From the NCBI GenBank assembly GCA_035547515.1, contig DASZUS010000027.1, positions 1 through 64,000 of the forward strand: a DNA stretch of 64,000 nt. The letters are read 5' to 3'. The position numbers and the translations under genes are program-made. Positions 1-9,475 of this stretch are shown piece by piece. The first letter of the stretch is position 1, and the number at the start of each line of letters is the position of its first letter. This stretch comes from DASZTV01 sp035547515 (GTDB lineage Bacteria > Actinomycetota > Actinomycetes > JAFAQI01). Below the pieces are notes generated by a model. It was not told the origin of the DNA. It saw only the letters and a list, made by a program, of their open reading frames with translations, and did no database searches.

Positions 1-426
1 CAGGTCGTGGTCGCCGGCGAGGGCCCGCAGCGGGCCGCGCTGCAGTCCCAGATCGAGGAATCGCGAGCACCGGTGAGGTTGCTCGGCGCGCGGTCGGACG
101 TCGGCGACCTGCTCCGCGCGGCAGACGTCGTCGCGCTGCCCAGCGTGTGGGAGGCGCGCTCTCTCGTTGCGCAGGAGGCGCTTCGGACCGGTGTGCCCCT
201 TGTGACCACAGCTGTCGGGGGAGTGCCCGAGCTGGTCGGCGAGGCCGCGCTGCTGGTGCCCGTCGGGGACGCCGCCGCGCTCGGCGACGCGATCGACCGC
301 CTGCTCGCCGATCCCGGCTTGGCCGCGCGGCTGTCCGAGCTCGGTCGCGTGCAGGCGGCGACCTGGCCGACCCTCGAGGAGTCCGTGGCAGAGCTCGCGG
401 CGACGTACCGGGAGCTGCGCGGCTGA
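1..426 (+). CDS. Glycosyltransferase family 4, C-terminal part (5' end outside window)
   Basis: The window opens inside this gene, which runs in frame from base 1 to a TGA at 424. About 141 residues remain, covering the nucleotide-sugar-binding half of a GT-B glycosyltransferase. The EX7E motif is visible in EARSLVAQE, followed by the usual glycine-rich turn (TTAVGGVPELVG). The family transfers a sugar from an activated donor to a lipid, glycan or small molecule at the cytoplasmic face of the membrane. The acceptor cannot be told from this half. It ends 74 bases before pyrG, whose promoter lies in the gap. Confidence 0.8.
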   Translation, partial: QVVVAGEGPQRAALQSQIEESRAPVRLLGARSDVGDLLRAADVVALPSVWEARSLVAQEALRTGVPLVTTAVGGVPELVGEAALLVPVGDAAALGDAIDRLLADPGLAARLSELGRVQAATWPTLEESVAELAATYRELRG

Positions 427-469
427 CCTCCCTGGTCACCCTGGGACACGCGGTACGGCGTTAACCGCG

Positions 470-497
470 CTGTCACACCCGGGTGTTAGCGTGACAG
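470..497 (+). promoter_or_regulatory. pyrG promoter region with nested dyad
   Basis: CTGTCAC (470-476) and GTGACAG (491-497) form a perfect 7-bp inverted repeat around the palindrome CACCCGGGTG (476-485). The right arm overlaps a -10-like hexamer, TAGCGT (487-492), which would start transcription near 499, two bases before the pyrG GTG. No -35 box is evident. The dyad around the -10 could be an operator; that is inference. Confidence 0.45.
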
Positions 498-500
498 TCC

Positions 501-2222
<1,722 letters not shown>

Positions 2223-2251
2223 TCGCCGCCCGCGACGGGCAGACTCCTGGC

Positions 2252-2893
2252 GTGTCCGAGCACCTGCGCGACGAGTCCACCGACGAGTTCCCGACCGTAG
2301 AGACCGAGACGGCGTTCCGCTCCGGCCGGGTCATCGACGTACGAGTCGACCGCGTCGCGATGCCGGGCGGCAACGTCGCGACCCGCGACGTCGTCGTGCA
2401 TCCAGGCGCGGTCGGGGTCATCGTGATGAACGAGCGCGAGGAGATCCTGCTGCTGCGGCAGTACCGCCATCCGGTCAAGCGCTACCTGTGGGAGCCGCCG
2501 GCCGGGCTGCTCGACGTGGCGGGCGAGGACCCTCTGGCGGCGGTGAAGCGCGAGCTGCACGAGGAGGCGCATCTCGAGGCAGGCCGCTGGGACGTGCTCG
2601 TCGACGCCTTCACCACGCCGGGCGGCAGCGAGGAGGCGGTCCGGGTCTACCTGGCGCGCGATGTCCGCGAGTCCAGCGGGGACCGCTTCGCCGGCGAGGA
2701 CGAAGAGGCGGACATGCCGACGCAGTGGGTTCCCCTGGGCGAAGCGGTCGCCGCCGCTCTGGAGGGACGCTTGCACAACCCGCTGGCGATCATGGGAATC
2801 CTGGCGTGCGCGGCCGCCGCGGGCTCGTCGTACCGTTCGCTGCGCCCGGCTGACGCGCCGTGGCCGGAACGCCCGGGTGCGCGGTCGCGGTGA
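2252..2893 (+). CDS. Nudix hydrolase, ADP-ribose pyrophosphatase type
   Basis: Predicted to hydrolyse ADP-ribose or related nucleoside diphosphate sugars to AMP and a phosphosugar. The 213-residue protein has a Nudix box around residues 88-110, with the REL-x-EE core (RELHEE) preceded by PAGLLDVAGEDP. The loop before the first glutamate is one residue longer than the textbook Nudix pattern, and the late glycine of the box is replaced (EEAHL instead of EExGL). As I recall, the mycobacterial ADP-ribose pyrophosphatase next to pyrG has the same longer loop. A GTG start follows pyrG by 29 bases, so co-transcription is likely. Confidence 0.88.
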   Translation: MSEHLRDESTDEFPTVETETAFRSGRVIDVRVDRVAMPGGNVATRDVVVHPGAVGVIVMNEREEILLLRQYRHPVKRYLWEPPAGLLDVAGEDPLAAVKRELHEEAHLEAGRWDVLVDAFTTPGGSEEAVRVYLARDVRESSGDRFAGEDEEADMPTQWVPLGEAVAAALEGRLHNPLAIMGILACAAAAGSSYRSLRPADAPWPERPGARSR

Positions 2894-2908
2894 TGCTTCG
2901 ATAGCCGT

Positions 2909-4024
2909 ATGAAGGTCGGCGTCCCGCGCGAGGTCAAGGACAACGAGTTCCGCGTGGCGCTCACCCCGGCCGGGGCGCACGAGCTGAGCCGGCTGGGGCA
3001 CGACGTCCTCATCGAGCGCGACGCCGGCGCCGGTTCCTCGATCCCGGATGCGGAGTACATCGACGCCGGTGCTCGGATCGTGCCGGACGCCGACGCCGCC
3101 TGGGGAGAGGCCGACCTGGTCTGCAAGGTGAAGGAGCCAGTCGCCGAGGAGTTCCACCGGATGCGGTCCGACCAGGTGCTCTTCACGTATCTGCATTTGG
3201 CGGCAAGCGAGGAGTGCACCCGCGCGCTGGTCGACTCCGGGATCACCGCGATCGGCTACGAGACCGTCCAGCTCGCCGACGGATCGCTACCGCTACTCGC
3301 GCCGATGAGCGAGGTGGCCGGCCGGATGGCACCGCACGTCGGGGCGAACTACCTGCAGCGTGAGCATGGCGGCCGCGGCGTGCTGATGGGCGGCGTCTCC
3401 GGCGTCTACGCGGCGAAGGTGGTGGTGCTCGGGGCCGGAGTCTCCGGGATGAACGCGGCCGCGATCGCGCTCGGCATGCAGGCCGAGGTGCTGGTCCTCG
3501 ACAGGAACATCGACCGGCTACGGCAGGCGGACCGGATCTACCAGGGACACCTCCAGACCATCGCGTCCAACGCATACGAGGTCGAGCGGGCGTGCCTGGA
3601 CGCCGACCTGGTGATCGGCGCGGTCCTCGTGCCGGGAGCGAAGGCGCCCACGCTGGTCACCGACGCGCTCGTGGCCCGGATGAAGCCCGGCGCCGTACTC
3701 ATCGACATCGCGGTAGACCAAGGCGGTTGCTTCGAGTCGACGCGGCCCACCACCCACTCGAAGCCGACCTTCAGGGTGCACGACGCCGTCTTCTACTGCG
3801 TGGCGAACATGCCCGGCGCCGTGCCTCACACCTCCACGCACGCGCTCACCAACGTAACCCTGCCTTATGCCGAGCGGATCGCCGAGCTCGGCTGGCGGAA
3901 GGCGGCACTCGCCGAGCCGGCGCTGGCCGCCGGGGTGAACGTGACCGGTGGCGAGGTGGTCTGCGAACCCGTCGCCGCCGCGCACGGCTTGCCGTTGCGA
4001 GAGCTTGCCGACCTGCTCGGCTGA
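2909..4024 (+). CDS. ald: Alanine dehydrogenase
   Basis: Catalyses reversible NAD-dependent deamination of L-alanine to pyruvate and ammonia. The 371-residue length is normal. The N-terminus MKVGVPREVKDNEFRVALTP carries the substrate-binding arginine region, KVKEP provides the catalytic lysine segment, and VVLGAGVSGMNAA near residue 175 is the NAD-binding glycine loop. The C-terminal segment VANMPGAVPHTSTHALTN is diagnostic of the family. It starts 15 bases after the Nudix gene and stops 3 bases before xerD, so the three probably form an operon. No AldR-type site was recognised upstream. Confidence 0.95.
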   Translation: MKVGVPREVKDNEFRVALTPAGAHELSRLGHDVLIERDAGAGSSIPDAEYIDAGARIVPDADAAWGEADLVCKVKEPVAEEFHRMRSDQVLFTYLHLAASEECTRALVDSGITAIGYETVQLADGSLPLLAPMSEVAGRMAPHVGANYLQREHGGRGVLMGGVSGVYAAKVVVLGAGVSGMNAAAIALGMQAEVLVLDRNIDRLRQADRIYQGHLQTIASNAYEVERACLDADLVIGAVLVPGAKAPTLVTDALVARMKPGAVLIDIAVDQGGCFESTRPTTHSKPTFRVHDAVFYCVANMPGAVPHTSTHALTNVTLPYAERIAELGWRKAALAEPALAAGVNVTGGEVVCEPVAAAHGLPLRELADLLG

Positions 4025-4027
4025 CCG

Positions 4028-4975
4028 ATGGGCGACGCAGACCGGCCGGTGGCGCCTACCGAGGCGATCCGGACCTACCTGGACCACCTCACCGTCGAGC
4101 GCGGCTTGAGCAAGAACAGCATCGCTGCCTACAGCCGCGACCTGCGCCGCTACGACGCGTTCCTCGCCGAGCGCCGGATCGACGATCTCCGCCAGGTCGG
4201 GGAGTCCGACGTGGCGACCTTCCTGGCCGAGCTGCGCCAAGGCTCGCCCGAGCGGCCGGCGCTGGCAGCCTCGTCTGCTGCTCGCACGGTGATCGGGGTG
4301 AGGGGCTTGCACCGGTTTGCTCAGCGTGAAGGTCTGACCGCTACCGATCCCGCCGCCGCCGTCCGCCCACCGAAGCCGCCCGCCCGGCTCCCTCACGCGC
4401 TGCCGGTCGACGACGTCCTCGCCATGCTCGAGGCGGCGGGCTTCGACGGTACGCCGAAGGCGCTGCGCGACCGCGCGCTGCTGGAGTTCCTCTACGGCAC
4501 CGGCGCGCGGGTGAGCGAAGCGGTCGGCCTGGACGTCGACGACTTCGACCCGCCATCGCGGGCGGTGATGCTGCACGGCAAAGGGGGCAAGGACCGGCTC
4601 GTGCCGATCGGAGGTTTCGCGATCGACGCGCTGCAGGACTATCTCGTGCGCAGCCGGCCGGCCCTAGTCGGCAACGGGAAGGGCCGCGCGGCGCTGTTTT
4701 TGAACCTGCGCGGTGGCCGACTGTCCCGGCAGGCCGCTTGGACGATCCTGAAGGAGGTCGCGGACCGCGCGGGTGTGCGCGCCGAGGTCAGCCCGCACAG
4801 CCTGCGCCACTCCTTCGCCACGCACCTGCTCGACGGCGGCGCCGACATCCGGGTGGTCCAGGAGCTGCTCGGCCATGCCTCGGTGGCCACCACGCAGATC
4901 TACACCCTGGTCACCGCGGAGCGGCTGCACGAGGTCTACCGGGAGGCGCACCCTCGGGCGCTCGACCCTCGCTAG
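4028..4975 (+). CDS. xerD: Site-specific tyrosine recombinase XerD
   Basis: XerD works with XerC at the chromosomal dif site to resolve chromosome dimers before division. The 315-residue protein has the SAM-like N-terminal DNA-binding domain and a C-terminal catalytic domain. The catalytic set is visible: Arg in GTGARVSEAVGL, Lys in HGKGGKDR, His-x-x-Arg in HSLRHSFATHLL, His in LLGHASVATTQIY, and the nucleophilic Tyr in that last motif. ATG at 4028 lies 3 bases after ald. The location between pyrG-ald and the parA-scpAB run is the standard actinobacterial context. Confidence 0.93.
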   Translation: MGDADRPVAPTEAIRTYLDHLTVERGLSKNSIAAYSRDLRRYDAFLAERRIDDLRQVGESDVATFLAELRQGSPERPALAASSAARTVIGVRGLHRFAQREGLTATDPAAAVRPPKPPARLPHALPVDDVLAMLEAAGFDGTPKALRDRALLEFLYGTGARVSEAVGLDVDDFDPPSRAVMLHGKGGKDRLVPIGGFAIDALQDYLVRSRPALVGNGKGRAALFLNLRGGRLSRQAAWTILKEVADRAGVRAEVSPHSLRHSFATHLLDGGADIRVVQELLGHASVATTQIYTLVTAERLHEVYREAHPRALDPR

Positions 4976-4979
4976 CAGC

Positions 4980-4996
4980 GCGGCCACTGAGGCCGC
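4980..4996 (+). terminator. Weak hairpin after xerD
   Basis: GCGGCC-ACTGA-GGCCGC forms a perfect 6-bp stem five bases after the xerD stop. No U-tract follows, so it is at best a weak or factor-dependent terminator. It separates xerD from the parA promoter. Confidence 0.3.
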
Positions 4997-5022
4997 TGTG
5001 ACTGCAGTTATCCCCGTGGCGG

Positions 5023-5052
5023 TTGCCAAGATCGCGGGTGGACGGCTAGGTT
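5023..5052 (+). promoter_or_regulatory. Predicted housekeeping-type promoter of parA
   Basis: TTGCCA (5023-5028) and TAGGTT (5047-5052) are separated by 18 bp, a reasonable -35/-10 pair. The predicted start near 5059 leaves a leader of about 60 bases, and an AGAGGA ribosome-binding site precedes the ATG at 5118. A GTTGAG half-site lies at 5104-5109, within the leader. Confidence 0.5.
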
Positions 5053-5117
5053 CCCGTCGCTGAAGCGCCATCGCGAGAAATCGCAGAATCGGCGTAGCTA
5101 CATGTTGAGAGGACGAT

Positions 5118-5993
5118 ATGTCGACTTCCCCCGTCACGAAGTCCCGCCCGCCGCGGGTCAAGGGGCCGACCGGGCGCCCGCTGCCGAAGCTGCGCGACCC
5201 GAAACCGCTCACCGAGCACGGCCCGGCGGTCGTGCTGGCGATGTGCAACCAGAAGGGCGGGGTCGGCAAGACCACGACGACGATCAACCTCGGGGCGGCC
5301 CTGGTCGAGTTCGGCCGCAAGGTCCTGCTCGTCGACTTCGACCCGCAGGGCGCGCTCTCGGTCGGTCTCGGGGTCAACCCGATGGAGCTCGACCAGACGA
5401 TCTACAACGCCCTGATGGAGCGCTCGGTGACCGCCGACGACATCCTGCTCAAGACTAACGCCGGCATGGACCTGCTGCCCAGCAACATCGACCTCTCCGC
5501 CGCCGAGGTCCAGCTTGTGGGGGAGGTGGCGCGGGAGCAGACCCTGAAGCGGGTCCTGGCCCCCTTGATCGACGACTACGACGTCATCCTTATCGACTGC
5601 CAGCCCTCGCTCGGGCTGCTAACGATCAACGCGCTGACGGCGGCCAACGGCGTGATCGTGCCGCTGGAGTGTGAGTTCTTCTCCCTTCGCGGCGTCGCAC
5701 TGTTGATTCAAACTATAGAAAAAGTCAGCGAGAGGTTGAACCCTCAACTAGAGCTTGAGGGGATCCTCGCCACGATGTACGACAGCCGCACGCTCCACGG
5801 GCGCGAGGTGCTCGCCCGGGTGGTCCAGGCCTTCGGCGACAAGGTGTTCCACACCGTGATCAACCGCACCGTCCGGTTCCCTGAGACGACGGTGGCGGGC
5901 GAGCCGATCACCAGCTTCGCGTCGTCGTCCGCGGGGGCGCAGGCCTACCGCGACCTCGCCCGAGAGGTGGTGGCCCGATGCCTCGCCGCGTGA
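5118..5993 (+). CDS. ParA/Soj-family ATPase of the scpAB locus
   Basis: A deviant Walker-type ATPase of 291 residues. KGGVGKTTTT near residue 45 is the ParA Walker A with its signature lysine; LLVDFDPQGALS is Walker A', and VILIDCQPSLGLLT is Walker B. The N-terminal 30 residues are basic and Pro-rich. It is probably not the segregation ParA of the parABS system: no parB follows and I saw no parS-like site nearby. Instead it overlaps a small ribbon-helix-helix-like gene, and scpAB lie downstream. Codons 5702-5760 are unusually AT-rich (see the dyad at 5743). Its exact partner is unknown. Confidence 0.88.
   Translation: MSTSPVTKSRPPRVKGPTGRPLPKLRDPKPLTEHGPAVVLAMCNQKGGVGKTTTTINLGAALVEFGRKVLLVDFDPQGALSVGLGVNPMELDQTIYNALMERSVTADDILLKTNAGMDLLPSNIDLSAAEVQLVGEVAREQTLKRVLAPLIDDYDVILIDCQPSLGLLTINALTAANGVIVPLECEFFSLRGVALLIQTIEKVSERLNPQLELEGILATMYDSRTLHGREVLARVVQAFGDKVFHTVINRTVRFPETTVAGEPITSFASSSAGAQAYRDLAREVVARCLAA
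5743..5759. promoter_or_regulatory. 17-bp dyad, copy 1 (inside parA)
   Basis: CTCAAC-TAGAG-CTTGAG lies in the coding sequence of parA and reads Pro-Gln-Leu-Glu-Leu-Glu. It is surrounded by further TTGA/TCAA half-sites: TTGATTCAA (5702-5710) and GTTGA-ACCC-TCAAC (5734-5747 region). The local codons include ATA, CTA, CTT, TTG and CCT, which are rare elsewhere in the window. It resembles three other copies at 10143, 17699 and 19641. Arms of this type are typical of MerR-family operators; binding is inferred only. Confidence 0.4.
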
Positions 5994-6382
5994 CGCTGCC
6001 CGGCGCCGACGAGCTGTTCCGCTCCACCGGCGCGGTCAACCGCCCGGCCGAGGACGACGACTCCGCGTCGTACGCCCCGCCGGCGTACCCGGCACCAGCC
6101 ACCGCCTCCACCGAGGTCCTCGAGCGGCCGGCAGGGACGACGCAGCGGCCGACCGGACCGCGGCGCCCGAGCGGTCGCCAGCGTCACGAGGAGAAGATCA
6201 CCGTCTACGTCTCACCGAGCGAGCTGGTCGACCTCGAGCACGCCCGGCTGGTGCTGCGCGCCGAGCACGGGCTGGCAGTCGACCGAGGGCGGATCGTCCG
6301 AGAGGCGCTGGCGGTGGTGCTGGCGGACCTGGAGTCGAAGGGCGAGCAGAGCATCCTGGTGCGCCGGCTGCGCGGCCGGTAA
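5978..6382 (+). CDS. Small ribbon-helix-helix-like partner of the ParA-like ATPase
   Basis: A 134-residue protein starting inside the end of parA (16-base overlap), so translation is probably coupled. The first 65 residues are a disordered Pro/Ala-rich region. The last 65 resemble a ribbon-helix-helix DNA-binding fold: HEEKITVYVSPSELVDLEHA provides the strand and first helix, and DRGRIVREALAVVLADLE the second helix. This fits an adaptor or centromere-binding partner of the upstream ATPase. Family assignment is by pattern only, with no named family. Confidence 0.7.
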   Translation: MPRRVTLPGADELFRSTGAVNRPAEDDDSASYAPPAYPAPATASTEVLERPAGTTQRPTGPRRPSGRQRHEEKITVYVSPSELVDLEHARLVLRAEHGLAVDRGRIVREALAVVLADLESKGEQSILVRRLRGR

Positions 6383-6391
6383 CCGCGAGCG

Positions 6392-7066
6392 ATGCTGTTC
6401 GCACTGCGTCAGCCCGAGACCCTGCTCGGTCTGCTGCTCGGCTACGCCGTGAGCCTGATCGCGCTCAGCGGCGTCACTCGCCTGCTGGACCGCAACCTCC
6501 GGCATCCGGCGCCGTTCTGGGACCCGAAGTCGTGGCTCGACCCCTATGCGGCGGTGGCGGCGCTGCTGGGCGGCGTCGGCTGGGCGCCCAAGGCGGAGGC
6601 GCGGCGCGGCTTCGGCCGCAGCCGCAACCGCCAGCTGTGCCTGCTCGCGGCTCTTTCGTGCGTCGTGCCCGCGGCCCTGGGTGCGGGTGCGATCGCCGGG
6701 TATCGCGCGCTCGCCGGACGCGGTGCGCTGCCGTTGATGGACTCGATGTCCGTCCTGCACGGCGGCGACTTCACGAAGCTGATCGCGCCGACGTTCGCCG
6801 AGAAGCTCCTGCTCGGCTTCGGAGTGGAGAGCGCGGCGATCGGACTGCTGAGCCTGGTCCCGATCCCGCCCCTGCCGACCGGAGTCGCGGTCTGGACGAT
6901 CCTGCCCCGCACCGCCGGCGCCCGCCAGATGGCGTACCGGCTGCTCGAGGAGTACTGGGGCGTCATCATCCTGCTGGTGCTGTTCATCGTGCCGCTGGCT
7001 GGGGAGCAGCCCCTGCTGCTCGCCCTCGTGACGAGCGTGATCGACGGCATCGTCCACTCGATCTAG
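6392..7066 (+). CDS. Degenerate site-2-protease-like (M50 fold) membrane protein
   Basis: A 224-residue protein with about five hydrophobic segments. Two features recall M50 site-2 proteases: the stretch around residues 45-70, WLDPYAAVAALLGGVGWAP, which matches the DP-x-G...GFGWA-x-P segment after the first catalytic helix, and LGLLSLVPIPPLPTG, which aligns with the N-LLPIPPLDGG third-helix motif. The zinc-binding HExxH is absent from the first helix (SLIALSGVTRLL), and the catalytic Asp of LDGG is replaced (LPTG). It is therefore probably an inactive relative. It sits between the ParA partner and scpA; function unknown. Confidence 0.65.
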   Translation: MLFALRQPETLLGLLLGYAVSLIALSGVTRLLDRNLRHPAPFWDPKSWLDPYAAVAALLGGVGWAPKAEARRGFGRSRNRQLCLLAALSCVVPAALGAGAIAGYRALAGRGALPLMDSMSVLHGGDFTKLIAPTFAEKLLLGFGVESAAIGLLSLVPIPPLPTGVAVWTILPRTAGARQMAYRLLEEYWGVIILLVLFIVPLAGEQPLLLALVTSVIDGIVHSI

Positions 7067-7103
7067 GGCGGCGCGGCGGCTCGGGCGGCGCTGAGGGCTG
7101 GGC

Positions 7104-7109
7104 TACCGT
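7104..7109 (+). promoter_or_regulatory. Leaderless -10 element of scpA
   Basis: TACCGT ends seven positions before the GTG at 7116, so transcription would begin on the G of the start codon. There is no ribosome-binding site, consistent with a leaderless mRNA. No -35 box is recognisable. Confidence 0.5.
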
Positions 7110-7115
7110 CGAGCC

Positions 7116-7991
7116 GTGGCCGGCTCTCCGACTGTCGAGGACGCCGTGGCCGGCGGCGCCGAAGCCGTACCAGGCTCCGGCCGGGCTGCCTTCGAGGTCC
7201 ATCTCGACGTCTTCGAGGGGCCGTTCGACCTGCTGCTGTCGCTGATCGCCAAGCGCCGCCTGGACGTGACGCTGGTCGCGCTGGCCAAGGTCACCGACGA
7301 GTTCGTCGGCTACATCCGCAGCCACGGCGACGGCTGGGACCTCGACACGGCGAGTGAGTTCCTCGTCGTGGCCGCGACGCTGCTCGACTTGAAGGTCGCC
7401 CGGCTGCTCCCGTCGGCCGAGGTCGACGAGGAGGACCTGGCGCTGCTCGAAGCCCGGGACCTGCTGTTCGCCCGCCTGCTGCAGTACCGCGCGTACAAGG
7501 AGGTCGTCGGCGTCATCCGGACGCTGATGGACACCGCGGCGCACCGCTACCCGCGCCTCGTGCCGCTCGAGCCACAGTTCGCGAACCTGGTGCCCGAGGT
7601 GACCCTCGGCGTAGGCCCGGCCGAGCTCGCGGAGCTTGCCGCCAAGGCCATGGCGCCCAAACCGGTCCCGATCGTCGACATCGGGCACCTGCACGCCCCG
7701 CTGGTCAGCGTGCGTGAGCAAGCCGTCATCCTCGCCGAGCGGCTGCGGGCGGGCGGTGCTGCGACGTTCCGAGCGCTGGTTGCCGACTGCCCCGACACCA
7801 TGACCGTGGTTGGGCGCTTCCTCGCGCTGCTCGAGCTGTTCCGCGAGGGCGTCCTCAGCTTCGAGCAGGTCACGCCGCTCGGCGAGCTGCACGTCCGCTG
7901 GGTCGGCGGGGACGGCCCCGCCCTTCAGCTGGGCAACGAGCTCGACGCGGAGTACGAGCTCGCCCCGGAAGACGTACCCGCTGATGCCTGA
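7116..7991 (+). CDS. scpA: Segregation and condensation protein A
   Basis: ScpA is the kleisin subunit that bridges SMC heads and recruits ScpB in the bacterial condensin. The 291-residue protein has an N-terminal extension of about 20 residues and then the family signature FEVHLDVFEGPFDLLLSLI, followed by the helical SMC-neck-binding domain (residues 35-110) and a C-terminal winged-helix region. The GTG start is supported by the -10 placed for leaderless transcription. scpB overlaps its end by eight bases. Confidence 0.93.
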   Translation: MAGSPTVEDAVAGGAEAVPGSGRAAFEVHLDVFEGPFDLLLSLIAKRRLDVTLVALAKVTDEFVGYIRSHGDGWDLDTASEFLVVAATLLDLKVARLLPSAEVDEEDLALLEARDLLFARLLQYRAYKEVVGVIRTLMDTAAHRYPRLVPLEPQFANLVPEVTLGVGPAELAELAAKAMAPKPVPIVDIGHLHAPLVSVREQAVILAERLRAGGAATFRALVADCPDTMTVVGRFLALLELFREGVLSFEQVTPLGELHVRWVGGDGPALQLGNELDAEYELAPEDVPADA

Positions 7992-8601
7992 GCCGGACCA
8001 GCCCGCGGCTGCCGACGCGCCTGCGGAGGGCATACCGAGCGGCTTCATGGCCGACCTGCCGCCGCTGCGCGCCGCACTCGAGGCGATCCTGATGGTGGTC
8101 GAGGAGCCGGTCGAGGAGGGCGTGCTCGCGCAGGTGCTCGAGCGCCCGCGCGAGGAGATCGCGGCCACACTGCACGAGCTCGCCGCCGAGTACGACGATG
8201 CAGGCCGCGGCTTCGAGCTGCGGGGGATCGCAGGCGGGTGGCGGTTCTACAGCCGCACCGACTGCGCGCCGTACGTCGAACGGTTCATCCGGGACGGCCA
8301 GCCCACCAAGCTCAGCCAGGCAGCCCTCGAGACCCTCGCGGTTATCGCCTACCGGCAGCCGACGACTCGCTCACGGGTCGCCGCGGTGCGCGGAGTCAAC
8401 GTCGACGCGGTGATCCGCACCCTCGTGACCCGTGGTCTGGTCGCCGAGGTCGGCATCGAGCGCGAGTCCGGGGCGATCCTCTACGGCACGACCGACCACT
8501 TCCTCGAGCGGCTCGGGCTCACCTCGGCCGAGGAGCTGCCGCCGCTTGCGGAGTACCTGCCCGACCACACTGCCCTCGAAGACGATGCCGCCGCGGGCTG
8601 A
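7984..8601 (+). CDS. scpB: Segregation and condensation protein B
   Basis: ScpB dimers bind the ScpA kleisin and regulate SMC activity. The 205-residue protein starts at ATG 7984, overlapping scpA by 8 bases; longer upstream reading in this frame is out-of-frame sequence within scpA. Tandem winged-helix domains are evident: residues 20-90 (LRAALEAILMVVEEPVEE) and 95-175, including LSQAALETLAVIAYRQP, a hallmark of the family. The C-terminal tail is short and acidic. Confidence 0.92.
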   Translation: MPEPDQPAAADAPAEGIPSGFMADLPPLRAALEAILMVVEEPVEEGVLAQVLERPREEIAATLHELAAEYDDAGRGFELRGIAGGWRFYSRTDCAPYVERFIRDGQPTKLSQAALETLAVIAYRQPTTRSRVAAVRGVNVDAVIRTLVTRGLVAEVGIERESGAILYGTTDHFLERLGLTSAEELPPLAEYLPDHTALEDDAAAG

Positions 8602-9337
8602 GCCCGAGCCGGAAGGCGTTCGACTGCAGAAGGTGCTCGCCGCGGCGGGACTGGGCAGCCGGCGGGCGTGCGAGGAGCTGATCGCCGCGGGCCGGGTCAG
8701 TGTGAACGGCCGGATGGCGCGTCTGGGGGTCCGCATCGACCCGGAGCGCGACGTCGTCGCGGTGGACGGCTCGCAGATCCCGACCGCGAGCGGTCTGGTC
8801 TATCTCGCCATCAACAAGCCACGGGGGATGCACTCGACGATGGCGGACGACCGGGGCCGCCCGTGCGTGGGCGACCTGGTGGAGGACCTCACCGCGCAGC
8901 TTCACCACGTGGGCCGGCTCGATGCTGACAGCGAGGGCCTGCTTCTCCTCACCAACGACGGCACGCTCTCACACCGCCTCACCCACCCGTCGTTCGGCGT
9001 GGCCAAGACCTATCTCGCGGAGATCGAGGGATCGGCCGGCCGGGGCCTGGAGCGTGCGCTGAAGGCCGGTGTGGAGCTCGAGGACGGGCCGATCCGCGCG
9101 GACTCGGCCAAGGTCGTGGAGTCGACGACTGCCCGGTCGGTGATCGAGCTCAGCATCCATGAGGGCCGCAAGCACGTCGTGCGGCGGGCTCTCGCCGAGC
9201 TCGACCATCCCGTGACCCGCCTGGTCAGGGTGGCGATCGGGCCGATCCGGCTGGGCGATCTCAAGCCCGGAAAGCGGCGGCACCTGCAGCCACAAGAGGT
9301 CCAGTCGTTGTATCGCGCAGTCGACATGTCGGCATAG
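8585..9337 (+). CDS. Pseudouridine synthase, RsuA/RluB family
   Basis: Isomerises a specific uridine in rRNA to pseudouridine. The 250-residue protein starts at ATG 8585, overlapping scpB by 17 bases. An S4 RNA-binding domain occupies residues 10-65 (RLQKVLAAAGLGSRRACEEL) and the catalytic domain follows, with the catalytic aspartate in VGRLDADSEGLLLLTNDG and the conserved KTYLAEIEG and EGRKHVVRRALAEL motifs. The RluB-type 23S target is likely by context with scpAB, but substrate cannot be assigned from sequence alone. Confidence 0.9.
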   Translation: MPPRAEPEPEGVRLQKVLAAAGLGSRRACEELIAAGRVSVNGRMARLGVRIDPERDVVAVDGSQIPTASGLVYLAINKPRGMHSTMADDRGRPCVGDLVEDLTAQLHHVGRLDADSEGLLLLTNDGTLSHRLTHPSFGVAKTYLAEIEGSAGRGLERALKAGVELEDGPIRADSAKVVESTTARSVIELSIHEGRKHVVRRALAELDHPVTRLVRVAIGPIRLGDLKPGKRRHLQPQEVQSLYRAVDMSA

Positions 9338-9475
9338 CGCTATCCCGACAAGCCGATCACGCTCCGGGCCCGCCTGCCACGCGCGCCGGCGCCGGAGCGG
9401 CAGTGCAACCGGGGCCGCGCAGCAGCGGCAGTAGAGAATGATCCCGGCCGAGGACCGGGCAGCTGAGGAGGCGGG

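Noticed and set aside
4976..5117. Strong terminator after xerD
   Set aside because: Only a 6-bp stem without a U-tract; kept as a low-confidence feature only.
5023..7066. parS/ParB system next to the parA-like gene
   Set aside because: I looked for TGTTTCACGTGAAACA-like sites and a parB gene here and found neither; the partner is a small ribbon-helix-helix-like protein.
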